From the NCBI GenBank assembly GCA_014361095.1, contig JACIWF010000017.1:1-15616 (forward strand): DNA of 15,616 bases, given 5' to 3'. Shown here one piece after another: positions 5,945-13,411 of the stretch; the first letter of the stretch is position 1, and every line of letters begins with the position of its first letter. The translations under genes and the position numbers were made by a program. Under the pieces are notes generated by a model. The model was not told the origin of the DNA, did no database searches, and saw only the letters and a program-made list of their open reading frames with translations. This DNA comes from Hadesarchaea archaeon (GTDB lineage: Archaea > Hadarchaeota > Hadarchaeia > Hadarchaeales > Hadarchaeaceae).

Positions 5945-6775
5945 ATGAAACCAAAAACAATTGGATACCTTGGCTTGGCCGTGATCGTGGTTGTTGCCTC
6001 AGCAATTTTGCTTCAGGGAACTACGTCGCAAACACAATCGACGAGATCAATAAAAATCAAGGGATCCACAACGGTTCTACCCATAGCTCAGGCCGCTGCC
6101 GAAGTTTGGATGGACTCTCACCCGAACGACAAAATAACCGTTGAAGGCGGTGGATCAGGTGTTGGCATTGCCTCACTGATAGATGGAACCTGCGACATAG
6201 CAAATTCATCGAGAACTTTAAAAGACGAGGAAAAACAGGCGGGCTTAATTGAACATGAGATTGCCCTAGACGCTGTGTGTATAATCGTTAATTCGCAGAA
6301 TCCCATCAACGAACTAACTCTGCAACAGGTGAAGGCGATATTCAAGGGCGAAATAACCAACTGGGGTGAGGTTGGGGGACCAAATCTTGAAATAGTTGTC
6401 TACACCAGAGAATCAACATCAGGCACCTTCGAAACCTTTGAGAGCAAGGTAATGAAGCCCGACAACATAACTTTGCAGGCCCTGACTAAAACATCTAATG
6501 GAGAAATGGCCAAAGCAATCGCTGGAAATCTCAACGGAATCGGTTATGTGGGGATTGGATACCTCGCTAACGCTGAAGGCATTAAGGCGCTGAAAATAAA
6601 CGGGATTGAACCAACCAACACCACAGTTCAAAGCGGAACTTTCCCGATCTCAAGGTACCTCTACATGATAACCAAGGGACAACCTGAGGGACTAACTAAA
6701 GACTTCATAGACTTCGTCACAGGCCCTAACGGACAGAAAATTGTTGAAGAGTCTGGATTTGTTAAACTGCCATAA
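5945..6775 (+). CDS. pstS: Phosphate-binding protein of the Pst ABC transporter
   Basis: PstS captures phosphate outside the membrane and delivers it to PstCA. It has 276 residues. One hydrophobic N-terminal segment (about 6-24) acts as signal or membrane anchor; there is no lipobox cysteine, so it is probably tethered by this segment. Ligand-binding loops typical of PstS are visible: GSTT (40-43), GGGSG (68-72) and RESTSGT (155-161). A Ser/Thr-rich linker (about 26-34) separates the anchor from the binding domain. It is the first gene of the operon. It is separated from pstC by 40 nt with a T6 run, the only sizeable gap in the operon, consistent with the usual need for more binding protein than permease. 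The short 831 bp gene is within the archaeal size range. Confidence 0.95.
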   Translation: MKPKTIGYLGLAVIVVVASAILLQGTTSQTQSTRSIKIKGSTTVLPIAQAAAEVWMDSHPNDKITVEGGGSGVGIASLIDGTCDIANSSRTLKDEEKQAGLIEHEIALDAVCIIVNSQNPINELTLQQVKAIFKGEITNWGEVGGPNLEIVVYTRESTSGTFETFESKVMKPDNITLQALTKTSNGEMAKAIAGNLNGIGYVGIGYLANAEGIKALKINGIEPTNTTVQSGTFPISRYLYMITKGQPEGLTKDFIDFVTGPNGQKIVEESGFVKLP

Positions 6776-6795
6776 AACTGCCGAGGCAACTTAAC

Positions 6796-6801
6796 TTTTT
6801 T
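6796..6801 (+). terminator. T6 run between pstS and pstC, possible partial terminator
   Basis: Six T residues lie in the only sizeable gap of the pst operon, shortly before the pstC SD. U-tracts can release archaeal RNA polymerase without a hairpin, so this could let extra pstS-only transcripts form. A run of six is short and the effect may be nil. Confidence 0.25.
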
Positions 6802-6811
6802 AGGAGGTTGA
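6802..6811 (+). promoter_or_regulatory. pstC ribosome binding site
   Basis: AGGAGGTTGA lies 4 nt before the ATG at 6816. It is the strongest SD in the phosphate operon and allows separate initiation after the pstS-pstC gap. Confidence 0.6.
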
Positions 6812-6815
6812 AAAA

Positions 6816-7694
6816 ATGAAAAAATTAAAAATAATCTTTTCTGGAAAAACCTTAACTGCCGTGTTCGCTTCAGTTTCCATACTGGCTGTATTCTTCATCT
6901 TTATTTTCATATTTACTCAAGGACTGCCGCTTTTCATTAACATAGACCCATCTGATTTCCTACTCAATCTAACTTGGCGGCCAACTGCTTCACCACCGTC
7001 CTTTGGAATAATACCGTTAATTTTGGGATCGCTCTTGGTAACTGGACTGGCTCTCGCCATCTCAGTTCCTCTTGGAATTCTCGGAGCAATTTACATCTCC
7101 GAGATCGCCGGTGCTAGAGTCAGGGAACTGCTCAAACCGGCCATAGAAGTTCTCTCCGGAATTCCATCAATCGTCTACGGCCTTTTTGGGCTACTGGTCC
7201 TAGTGCCTCTGATTCAAAAAACCTTCGGCCTATCAACTGGAGAAACCGCGTTGACCGGGGGAATTATCTTGGCGATAATGGTGCTGCCAACGATACTTAG
7301 CATTTCCGAAGACGCGATGAGTTCAGTACCCAGCGAATATAAAGAGGCCTCCTTGGCGCTGGGGGCAACCAAATGGAGAACCATCAGAAGCGTGACAATG
7401 CCGGCAGCGGCCTCTGGAATTACCGCTGGCATTATCCTGGGCTTCGGCAGGGCAATAGGAGAAACAATTGCTGTAATGATGGTAACCGGAGGTGCTCCTA
7501 TCGTGCCCACATCTATTTTTTCTCCGGTGAGAACGATGACGCAAACCATAGCTGCCGAGATGGGTGAGGCCGTTTTTGGCGGCACCCACTATAATGCTCT
7601 GTTCGCCATCGGAATTGTCCTCTTCATCATTACCTTCATCTTGAATTCAGCGGCAGTCAGACTTATAAAAAATAAAAATGGTGGCAACCGATGA
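6816..7694 (+). CDS. pstC: Phosphate ABC transporter permease PstC
   Basis: This membrane subunit forms the phosphate channel together with PstA. It has 292 residues with about six hydrophobic spans: one near 14-36, several between about 65 and 220, and one near 262-283. The cytoplasmic EAA loop that contacts the ATPase is visible as EASLALGATKWRTI followed by GxxxAIGET. An extracytoplasmic loop of about 30 residues follows the first span, as is typical for PstC. The C-terminus is short and basic. It has its own strong SD. The last bases overlap pstA by 4 bp (ATGA at 7691-7694), which indicates coupled translation and a 1:1 ratio of the two permeases. Confidence 0.95.
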   Translation: MKKLKIIFSGKTLTAVFASVSILAVFFIFIFIFTQGLPLFINIDPSDFLLNLTWRPTASPPSFGIIPLILGSLLVTGLALAISVPLGILGAIYISEIAGARVRELLKPAIEVLSGIPSIVYGLFGLLVLVPLIQKTFGLSTGETALTGGIILAIMVLPTILSISEDAMSSVPSEYKEASLALGATKWRTIRSVTMPAAASGITAGIILGFGRAIGETIAVMMVTGGAPIVPTSIFSPVRTMTQTIAAEMGEAVFGGTHYNALFAIGIVLFIITFILNSAAVRLIKNKNGGNR

Positions 7695-8545
7695 AGGCAA
7701 AAATCTGTCAGTTCTTAGGCATTTGGTCCTCAAGGGTCGCGATTTTAATTATCTTGTCAGTCATGGGCTACTTATTGCTTCACATAATTTTAAACGGAAT
7801 TGGAGTCATAAGCTGGGACTTTCTGACCAAGCCACCTACCTCTGGAATGACTGCGGGAGGGATTTTTCCCGCCATCGTCGGCACCATCCTTTTGGTAACG
7901 CTGGCCATAGCGATTTCATTGCCGCTTGGTTTGATGTCCGCGATTTACTTGGTCGAATACTCATCTGAAAACAGCAAATTCGTCAGGTTGGTAAACTCCG
8001 CGATACACAACCTCAACGGAATTCCGTCAATAGTTTTTGGCCTTTTCGGGCTGGCCTTTTTTGTCAAATTTCTGGGCTTTGGCACCTCGCTGCTCTCGGC
8101 TTCCCTCACTTTATCCGTCATGATTTTGCCCACGGTGATCGTGACTTCAGTGGAAGCCATTAGAAGCGTCCCAAATTCATTTCGAGAAGCTAGCATGGCG
8201 CTGGGTGCAACTAAATGGGAAACTATATTAAAAGTCGTTTTACCGGCCGGTTTTCCAGGAATTATCACCGGAGCCATCCTCGGTGTGGGCAGAGCGGCCG
8301 GAGAAACTGCTCCAATACTCTTCACCGGAGCCGTGTTCTACATGCGAGGTTTGCCGACCTCGATCCTAGATCCAGTGATGGCTCTACCCTACCACCTCTT
8401 CGTGCTTGCCACCGAGCACCCCAACATCTCAAAGGTAACTCCCATCCAGTATGGGACGGCCCTAGTTCTTCTCCTTCTGGTCCTAACCATTTCTCTAACC
8501 GCTGCAATCATTCGATATCGATTCAGGAAAAGCAGGAGATGGTAA
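7691..8545 (+). CDS. pstA: Phosphate ABC transporter permease PstA
   Basis: This is the second membrane subunit of the Pst importer. It has 284 residues with about six hydrophobic segments: one near 13-33, one at about 58-80, others between about 115 and 215, and a last one near 255-276. The EAA loop reads EASMALGATKWETI followed by GRAAGETAPI, a close paralogue of the same region in PstC. The ATG overlaps the pstC stop, and the TAA is followed after 1 nt by the pstB ATG. The end (RYRFRKSRRW) is strongly basic, as expected for a cytoplasmic tail. Confidence 0.95.
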   Translation: MKAKICQFLGIWSSRVAILIILSVMGYLLLHIILNGIGVISWDFLTKPPTSGMTAGGIFPAIVGTILLVTLAIAISLPLGLMSAIYLVEYSSENSKFVRLVNSAIHNLNGIPSIVFGLFGLAFFVKFLGFGTSLLSASLTLSVMILPTVIVTSVEAIRSVPNSFREASMALGATKWETILKVVLPAGFPGIITGAILGVGRAAGETAPILFTGAVFYMRGLPTSILDPVMALPYHLFVLATEHPNISKVTPIQYGTALVLLLLVLTISLTAAIIRYRFRKSRRW

Positions 8546-8546
8546 G

Positions 8547-9302
8547 ATGAAAATCAAGGTGGAGACGAAAAATTTAAACGTCTGGTACGGAGAGAACCAT
8601 AGTCTCAAAAACTTTTCCATAAAGATACCGGAGAAAAAAATAACGGCAATTATCGGACCTTCAGGTTGCGGAAAGTCAACCTTCATAAAAACGCTCAACA
8701 GAATGGTTGAATTGACCCCTGGTGTAAAGATCAGCGGTAAAGTTCTCGTGGATGGTAAAGATATCTATAGCCCTGATGTCGACGTTACTGAAATTAGATG
8801 GAAAATGGGTATGGTCTTCCAAAAGCCCAATCCATTTCCAAAGTCCATATTTGAAAACGTCGCCTATGGCCCCAAAGTTCACCGCCTAGTTGACCGGGAA
8901 AAATTAGACCACGTGGTTGAAGTGAATCTGAAAAAGGCTGCGCTTTGGGAAGAGGTCAAAGATAGGCTGAAGATGTCGGCCTTTGAACTATCCGGTGGCC
9001 AGCAACAGCGCCTCTGTATAGCCCGGGCCTTGGCAGTCAACCCCGAGGTTATCTTAATGGACGAACCCTGCTCGGCCTTGGATCCAATCGCAACGACGAA
9101 AATTGAAGACCTGCTGTTTGACCTGAAAAAGAATTACACCATAATAATCGTGACCCACAACCTCCAACAGGCTGCGCGCGTTTCCGACTTCACCGCCTTC
9201 ATGTACATGGGGGAACTCATCGAGTACGGAAAAACGGATGAAATATTCGAGAGACCTAGAAATAAACAGACGCAGGATTATATTATGGGGAGATTTGGAT
9301 GA
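8547..9302 (+). CDS. pstB: Phosphate ABC transporter ATP-binding protein PstB
   Basis: PstB is the ATPase that powers phosphate import through PstCA on the cytoplasmic side. It has 251 residues, the normal length. All nucleotide-binding motifs are intact: Walker A GPSGCGKST (37-45), Q-loop Q92 in VFQKPNPFP, signature LSGGQQQR (148-155), Walker B VILMDEP (168-174) with Glu173, and the switch His204. The PNPFP sequence after the Q-loop is typical of PstB within ABC ATPases. Spacing is 1 nt from pstA and there is a 4 bp overlap with phoU. Confidence 0.97.
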   Translation: MKIKVETKNLNVWYGENHSLKNFSIKIPEKKITAIIGPSGCGKSTFIKTLNRMVELTPGVKISGKVLVDGKDIYSPDVDVTEIRWKMGMVFQKPNPFPKSIFENVAYGPKVHRLVDREKLDHVVEVNLKKAALWEEVKDRLKMSAFELSGGQQQRLCIARALAVNPEVILMDEPCSALDPIATTKIEDLLFDLKKNYTIIIVTHNLQQAARVSDFTAFMYMGELIEYGKTDEIFERPRNKQTQDYIMGRFG

Positions 9303-9970
9303 AGGGGCAAAAAGTTACCGTTAGGAAGAAGCTCTCCGAGGAACTGGAGGACCTGAAATCACTGATGATGGAGATGAGCGCGCTGGCTACCGCCTCTGTG
9401 GAGAAGGCGGTCAAAAGCCTGGCGAGACAAGATGTTAATCTGGCGAATAAAGTGATAAAGGAAGACGATAAAATAGACGAGCTTGAGCTTGAAATCGAAA
9501 ATAAGTGTATGCACCTGATAGCTCTGCAACAGCCCATGGCCAAGGACCTTCGCGTTATTGGTTCCTGCCTGAAGATAATCACCGACTTGGAGAGAATTGG
9601 CGACCGAGCCGCCGACATAGCCCAAATCACGAAAAAACTAGCCGGAAGACCACTAATCAAACCTCTCGTCGATATACCTAGGATGGCGGAACTGGCGATA
9701 TCCATGATTAAGGACAGCGTGAAGGCTTTCAAAGAAGAGAATTCCCTGCTGGCTTGGGGTTTGGGTGAAAGAGACGACGAAGTGGACAAGCTGGCCCAGC
9801 AAGTTAATCGTGAGCTGCTCTCATTTGTTGTCGAGGACCCCAAGAAAACCTCGGACGCCTTTCTCCTGATGTTCGTGGCCTCATTCCTCGAGAGAATCGC
9901 TGACCATGCTACCAATATCGCCGAAAGAGTAATCTACATGGAAAGGGGAGAAAGAGTAAAAATAAATTGA
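9299..9970 (+). CDS. phoU: Phosphate transport regulator PhoU
   Basis: PhoU is a cytoplasmic all-helical protein that binds metal clusters and restrains Pst activity and phosphate signalling. It has 223 residues, the canonical size, made of two three-helix repeats (about 15-115 and 120-215). The metal motifs are visible as DLERIGDRAADIA in repeat 1 and FLERIADHATNIAE in repeat 2, the latter with Asn in place of the last Asp. The ATG overlaps the pstB stop (9299-9302). It differs from the AbrB-PhoU protein across the intergenic region by lacking a DNA-binding domain, so the cell has two PhoU-type proteins for the same locus. It ends 17 nt from the convergent pyrG stop. Confidence 0.95.
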   Translation: MKGQKVTVRKKLSEELEDLKSLMMEMSALATASVEKAVKSLARQDVNLANKVIKEDDKIDELELEIENKCMHLIALQQPMAKDLRVIGSCLKIITDLERIGDRAADIAQITKKLAGRPLIKPLVDIPRMAELAISMIKDSVKAFKEENSLLAWGLGERDDEVDKLAQQVNRELLSFVVEDPKKTSDAFLLMFVASFLERIADHATNIAERVIYMERGERVKIN

Positions 9971-9987
9971 AGACTAAAAACGAGTAA

Positions 9988-11616
9988 TTAATCTACCGCC
10001 TTTCTCTTGCCTTCCGAAATGAGCCTTGACCTTTCCAAAGAAGCTTTTACAAAGGCATCGAAAACAGGCGCCGGTTTGCCTGGCCTTGACTTGAACTCCG
10101 GATGAAACTGCGTGGCAAGGAAAAATCTATGTGTGGGTAGCTCAAGAATTTCCATCCTCCTCCCGTCCACGGATTTTCCGGAAAATCTCAGCCCCTTCTT
10201 TGTCAGCCTCCCGATGTATTTGGGATTAACCTCATACCGGTGCCTGTGGCGTTCGCTTATCCTCTCCCTCCCATAAATCCGAAAGGCCAACGTGCCCCTC
10301 TCGATGCGAACTTCATGCGCGCCAAGCCTCATCGTCCCGCCCATGTCCAACACCTTCTTCTGTTCAGGGAGCAGGTCGATCACAGGATGGGGCGTCTTTG
10401 GATCCAGCTCAGTGCTGTTGGCTCCTTTCATCCCAATGTTCCGAGCAAACTCGACCACGGCCAGCTGAAACCCGAAACAGAGCCCCAGAAAAGGAATCGA
10501 TTGCTCCCTAGCATATTTTATCGCTGCTATCTTACCCTCGCTTCCTCTCGGTCCGAAGCCGCCTGGGACCAGAACCCCATCGTAGCGACCAAGCCTGTTC
10601 AAATCCTCATTCGTTCTTAATCCCTCGGCATCTATCCAGTCTATCTCAACCTTACAATCGTTGACCCCGGCAGCGTGCTTCAGCGCTTCGTTGATGCTGA
10701 GGTAGGTGTCAGGGAACCTGATATATTTGCCAACCATGGCGATCTTAAGAACCTTGGTCGCCCTATCCATCCGATCCACAACCTTTTGCCATTGAGACAT
10801 GTTCTTTCCTCGATTCTCCAGGCAAAGCCGCTCAATCAGGAGGTCTCCCAATTCTTCCTCATCAAGTAAAAGAGGCAATCGATAGACGTTTTCGATATCA
10901 GGAGCGCTGATGACCGCCCTCTCCGGGACATTGCAGAAAAGGGAAATCTTTCTCTTCGCGTTTTCACTGAGTGGGATCCTGCTACGGCAGATCAGAATAT
11001 CAGGAGATATCCCTGCTGCCTGTAGCTGCTTGACGCTGTGCTGGGTGGGCTTGGTCTTCTGCTCCCCGACGACATCCAAGGTTGGAACCAAGGTGAGATG
11101 AACGAAAGCCACATCCTCGCGCTTTTCCTCCAAAGAGAGCTGCCTCATGGCCTCGATGAAGGGCATGCTCTCGATATCTCCCACGGTGCCGCCCACCTCA
11201 ACCAGACATATCTCGGCATTGCTTTCGCGGGCAACCTCTCGAACGCGGCTCTTGATGAGGTCGGTGACATGTGGGATGATCTGAACCGTTTGCCCCAGAT
11301 AGTCTCCTTTTCTCTCCCTCCTTATCACCTCACCATAGATCTGACCGGTGGTGATGTTGTGTTTCTTGGTAAGGTTAACATCAAGAAATCTCTCGTAATG
11401 GCCCATATCTAGGTCTATTTCGCCACCGTCATCTGTAACGAAGATCTCACCGTGTTCAAATGGATTTATCGTGCCCGCATCGCAGTTCAAATAAGGGTCT
11501 ATCTTTATTGCCGTTACTCGATAGCCACGGGATTGAAGGATCCTGCCCATCGAGGCGGTGGTTATTCCCTTCCCTAAGCCGCTGATGACACCTCCGATCA
11601 TAATCACATACTTCAT
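9988..11616 (-). CDS. pyrG: CTP synthase
   Basis: PyrG makes CTP from UTP, ATP and glutamine. It has 542 residues. The N-terminal synthetase domain (about 1-270) opens MKYVIMIGGVISGLGKG with the P-loop. The C-terminal class I glutamine amidotransferase domain (about 290-530) has nucleophile C380 in GLCFGFQ and the His505/Glu507 pair in QFHPE. The open frame reaches a GTG at 11625, but that codon overlaps the SD AGGTGA; ATG 11616 lies 5 nt after the SD and starts exactly where the family does. The pyrD stop is embedded in this SD, so the genes are tightly coupled. Its CTP product feeds the NrdD-Dcd-ThyX route encoded at the other end of the window. It is the last gene of the pyr operon. Confidence 0.97.
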   Translation of the reverse strand: MKYVIMIGGVISGLGKGITTASMGRILQSRGYRVTAIKIDPYLNCDAGTINPFEHGEIFVTDDGGEIDLDMGHYERFLDVNLTKKHNITTGQIYGEVIRRERKGDYLGQTVQIIPHVTDLIKSRVREVARESNAEICLVEVGGTVGDIESMPFIEAMRQLSLEEKREDVAFVHLTLVPTLDVVGEQKTKPTQHSVKQLQAAGISPDILICRSRIPLSENAKRKISLFCNVPERAVISAPDIENVYRLPLLLDEEELGDLLIERLCLENRGKNMSQWQKVVDRMDRATKVLKIAMVGKYIRFPDTYLSINEALKHAAGVNDCKVEIDWIDAEGLRTNEDLNRLGRYDGVLVPGGFGPRGSEGKIAAIKYAREQSIPFLGLCFGFQLAVVEFARNIGMKGANSTELDPKTPHPVIDLLPEQKKVLDMGGTMRLGAHEVRIERGTLAFRIYGRERISERHRHRYEVNPKYIGRLTKKGLRFSGKSVDGRRMEILELPTHRFFLATQFHPEFKSRPGKPAPVFDAFVKASLERSRLISEGKRKAVD

Positions 11617-11621
11617 TCTCT

Positions 11622-11627
11622 TCACCT
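11622..11627 (-). promoter_or_regulatory. pyrG ribosome binding site containing the pyrD stop
   Basis: The minus strand reads AGGTGA; its last three bases are the pyrD stop codon TGA. The ATG of pyrG follows after 5 nt. This decides for ATG 11616 over GTG 11625. Confidence 0.7.
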
Positions 11628-12524
11628 GTGGGCGATCCCGATGACCTCCTCAACACTTCTAAACTGGTTCCTGACCAAATAATTCTTTATTCCTGCCTCT
11701 ATCTCGCGAAAAATTCCGATCCCTTTGACCGCCAAGGTCGAACCAACCTGCACCGCGCTAGCACCGGCCATGAGAAAGTCCAGCGCTGTTCTCCAATCGC
11801 TGACCCCGCCGCAGCCTATTATCGGGATCGAAAGCTTCTGATAAAGCTCAAAGACACATCGCAGAGCTATGGGATGTATGGCTGGGCCCGAAAGGCCGCC
11901 ATATATGTTGGCGAGAACTGGCTTCCTAGCCTCGACATCAATTGCCATGGCTTTAACAGTGTTGATGGCGACAACGGCATCGGCGCCTGCATCTTGGGCG
12001 GAAACTGCTGACTCTGTAAACCGGTCGCTTAGGCCCAGCTTGACATAGACGGGTATCTCCAAGGCTTCTCGCACACCCTCCACAATCTTGGCGACGGTTG
12101 CTGGATCGGCGCCTATCTCCATCCCATGTTTGTTCACATGAGGGCAGGAAAGGTTCAACTCCACCGCATCGGCGCCAGCTTCCGCTGCCGCCACGCTGAT
12201 CTCCTCGAACTCCTCAACATTTCTGCCAGCTACGCTAACAATCACCGGGGCCCTGCCTTTCTTCGCCAACGGCAGGTCTTCCGCCAGGTATGCCTTATAG
12301 CCGGGATTGGCCAGACCCACCGCGTTGATCAACCCTCCCTCAACTCCAACAACCACAGGTGTGTGATAGCCTTCCCGCACCTCCTTTGTCAAGCTCTTAG
12401 TTACCACGGCCCCAGCGCCGCCCTCGGTAGCCGCCCGTTTCAGGAGGGAACCGTTACAAAGTATCCCCGATGCCAGCATGAGCGGATTTCTCATCTTTAT
12501 TTTGCCCAACTTAATTTTCAACAT
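11622..12524 (-). CDS. pyrD: Dihydroorotate dehydrogenase, catalytic subunit (class 1B)
   Basis: This FMN enzyme oxidises dihydroorotate to orotate. It has 300 residues forming a TIM barrel. Family marks: Lys43 in VVTKS, the substrate loop NLSCPHV with catalytic Cys127 (cysteine is the class 1 base), Lys162 in YVKLG, N188/T189 in AINTV, and FMN phosphate loops GGLSG (209-213) and GCGGV with GSTLA. The neighbouring pyrK encodes the iron-sulfur/FAD electron-transfer subunit, which marks it as class 1B using NAD+ through PyrK. The ATG is preceded by the SD AGGTGA with spacer AATT, and the gene overlaps the end of pyrK by 7 bp. Confidence 0.95.
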   Translation of the reverse strand: MLKIKLGKIKMRNPLMLASGILCNGSLLKRAATEGGAGAVVTKSLTKEVREGYHTPVVVGVEGGLINAVGLANPGYKAYLAEDLPLAKKGRAPVIVSVAGRNVEEFEEISVAAAEAGADAVELNLSCPHVNKHGMEIGADPATVAKIVEGVREALEIPVYVKLGLSDRFTESAVSAQDAGADAVVAINTVKAMAIDVEARKPVLANIYGGLSGPAIHPIALRCVFELYQKLSIPIIGCGGVSDWRTALDFLMAGASAVQVGSTLAVKGIGIFREIEAGIKNYLVRNQFRSVEEVIGIAHR

Positions 12525-13372
12525 AATTTCACCTGAGCACCTGAAGCCTCTCGCTTCCTCTTTCCAAAATCAGTTTTCAGGAGGAGGGAACCGTCGAATA
12601 CCGGACCGTCCGAGCAAACTCGCAGGCCTAGGGGATCCAAAACACATGAGCCACAAATTCCGAACCCACACTTCATATATCGTTCGAGCGATGCCTGGAC
12701 CTTGATTCCCTGTTTCACTCCCTGTCTAACCACTTCATACATCATCTGCTCCGGACCGCAAGTCAGCACGGCTTGATATCTTCCCTTTTTCAGCTCCGAT
12801 TTAATGAGGTCTGTCACCAGCCCCCTGTAACCTTCGGAACCATCCTCGGTGGCAACAATGGATTTTATTCCCATTCCGCGCGCCTCGTCAACGAAAAGCA
12901 ATTCCTCTTTGCATCTGGCCCCAACAAGATAAGTGCATCTTCCGCCGGAACTGGAAACCATCTTGGCGGCATAAATCAGAGGTGCCGACCCATACCCGCC
13001 CCCGACCAGAAGCAGGGGGCTCTCATCCAGAGAAAAGCCGTTACCGAACGGTCCACGCAGAAAAACTCTATCACCCTTGCGCAGCCGATGTAGCTCAGCC
13101 GTGGTTGGACCTTCATTCGAGACCGAGATCCTAACAAAACCATCGCCCGCATCGGATAGGCTCATCGGAACTTCTTCGAATCCCGGAAGCCAAACCATGA
13201 AGAATTGGCCGGGTCGAGGCAATGTACCTGAGTATTCAAGGTAAAATGACTTCACCTTAGAGTTTTCACCAATTGTCCTTTTTATCCTCGCCGGCAGAAA
13301 GCCGAAGCTATTGAACGATTGGTCTTTCCCAACGGACTTATCCTGACTTTTGGTTGGTGATTTCTCCTGCAA
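12518..13372 (-). CDS. pyrK: Dihydroorotate dehydrogenase electron-transfer subunit
   Basis: PyrK passes electrons from PyrD to NAD+ through FAD and a [2Fe-2S] cluster. It has 284 residues. It consists of a ferredoxin-reductase-like FAD domain (about 27-115, PGQFFMVW and VPMSLS), an NAD domain (about 117-225, LLVGGGYGSAPL and TCGPEQMM), and the cluster loop with C235, C240, C243 and C253. There is an extra polar, lysine-rich N-terminus of about 25 residues before the conserved LPARIKRTI. I keep the start at TTG 13372 because the SD GAGGGAT (13377-13383) lies 4 nt before it and no SD precedes the later candidate codons. Spacing is 39 nt after pyrFE, with a 7 bp overlap into pyrD. Confidence 0.93.
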   Translation of the reverse strand: MQEKSPTKSQDKSVGKDQSFNSFGFLPARIKRTIGENSKVKSFYLEYSGTLPRPGQFFMVWLPGFEEVPMSLSDAGDGFVRISVSNEGPTTAELHRLRKGDRVFLRGPFGNGFSLDESPLLLVGGGYGSAPLIYAAKMVSSSGGRCTYLVGARCKEELLFVDEARGMGIKSIVATEDGSEGYRGLVTDLIKSELKKGRYQAVLTCGPEQMMYEVVRQGVKQGIKVQASLERYMKCGFGICGSCVLDPLGLRVCSDGPVFDGSLLLKTDFGKRKREASGAQVKLC

Positions 13373-13376
13373 CTCT

Positions 13377-13383
13377 ATCCCTC
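13377..13383 (-). promoter_or_regulatory. Shine-Dalgarno deciding the pyrK TTG start
   Basis: The minus strand reads GAGGGAT, followed by AGAG and TTG at 13372-13370. It supports the extended N-terminus of PyrK. Confidence 0.5.
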
Positions 13384-13411
13384 AACTGCGGCGGAAAAAT
13401 TAATCGCTGTA

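Noticed and set aside
7945..8325. Minus-strand open frame inside pstA
   Set aside because: It is antisense to the conserved permease EAA-loop region and its composition mirrors the pstA codons.
11614..11625. GTG at 11625 as the pyrG start
   Set aside because: It overlaps the SD AGGTGA; ATG 11616 is correctly spaced and matches the family N-terminus.
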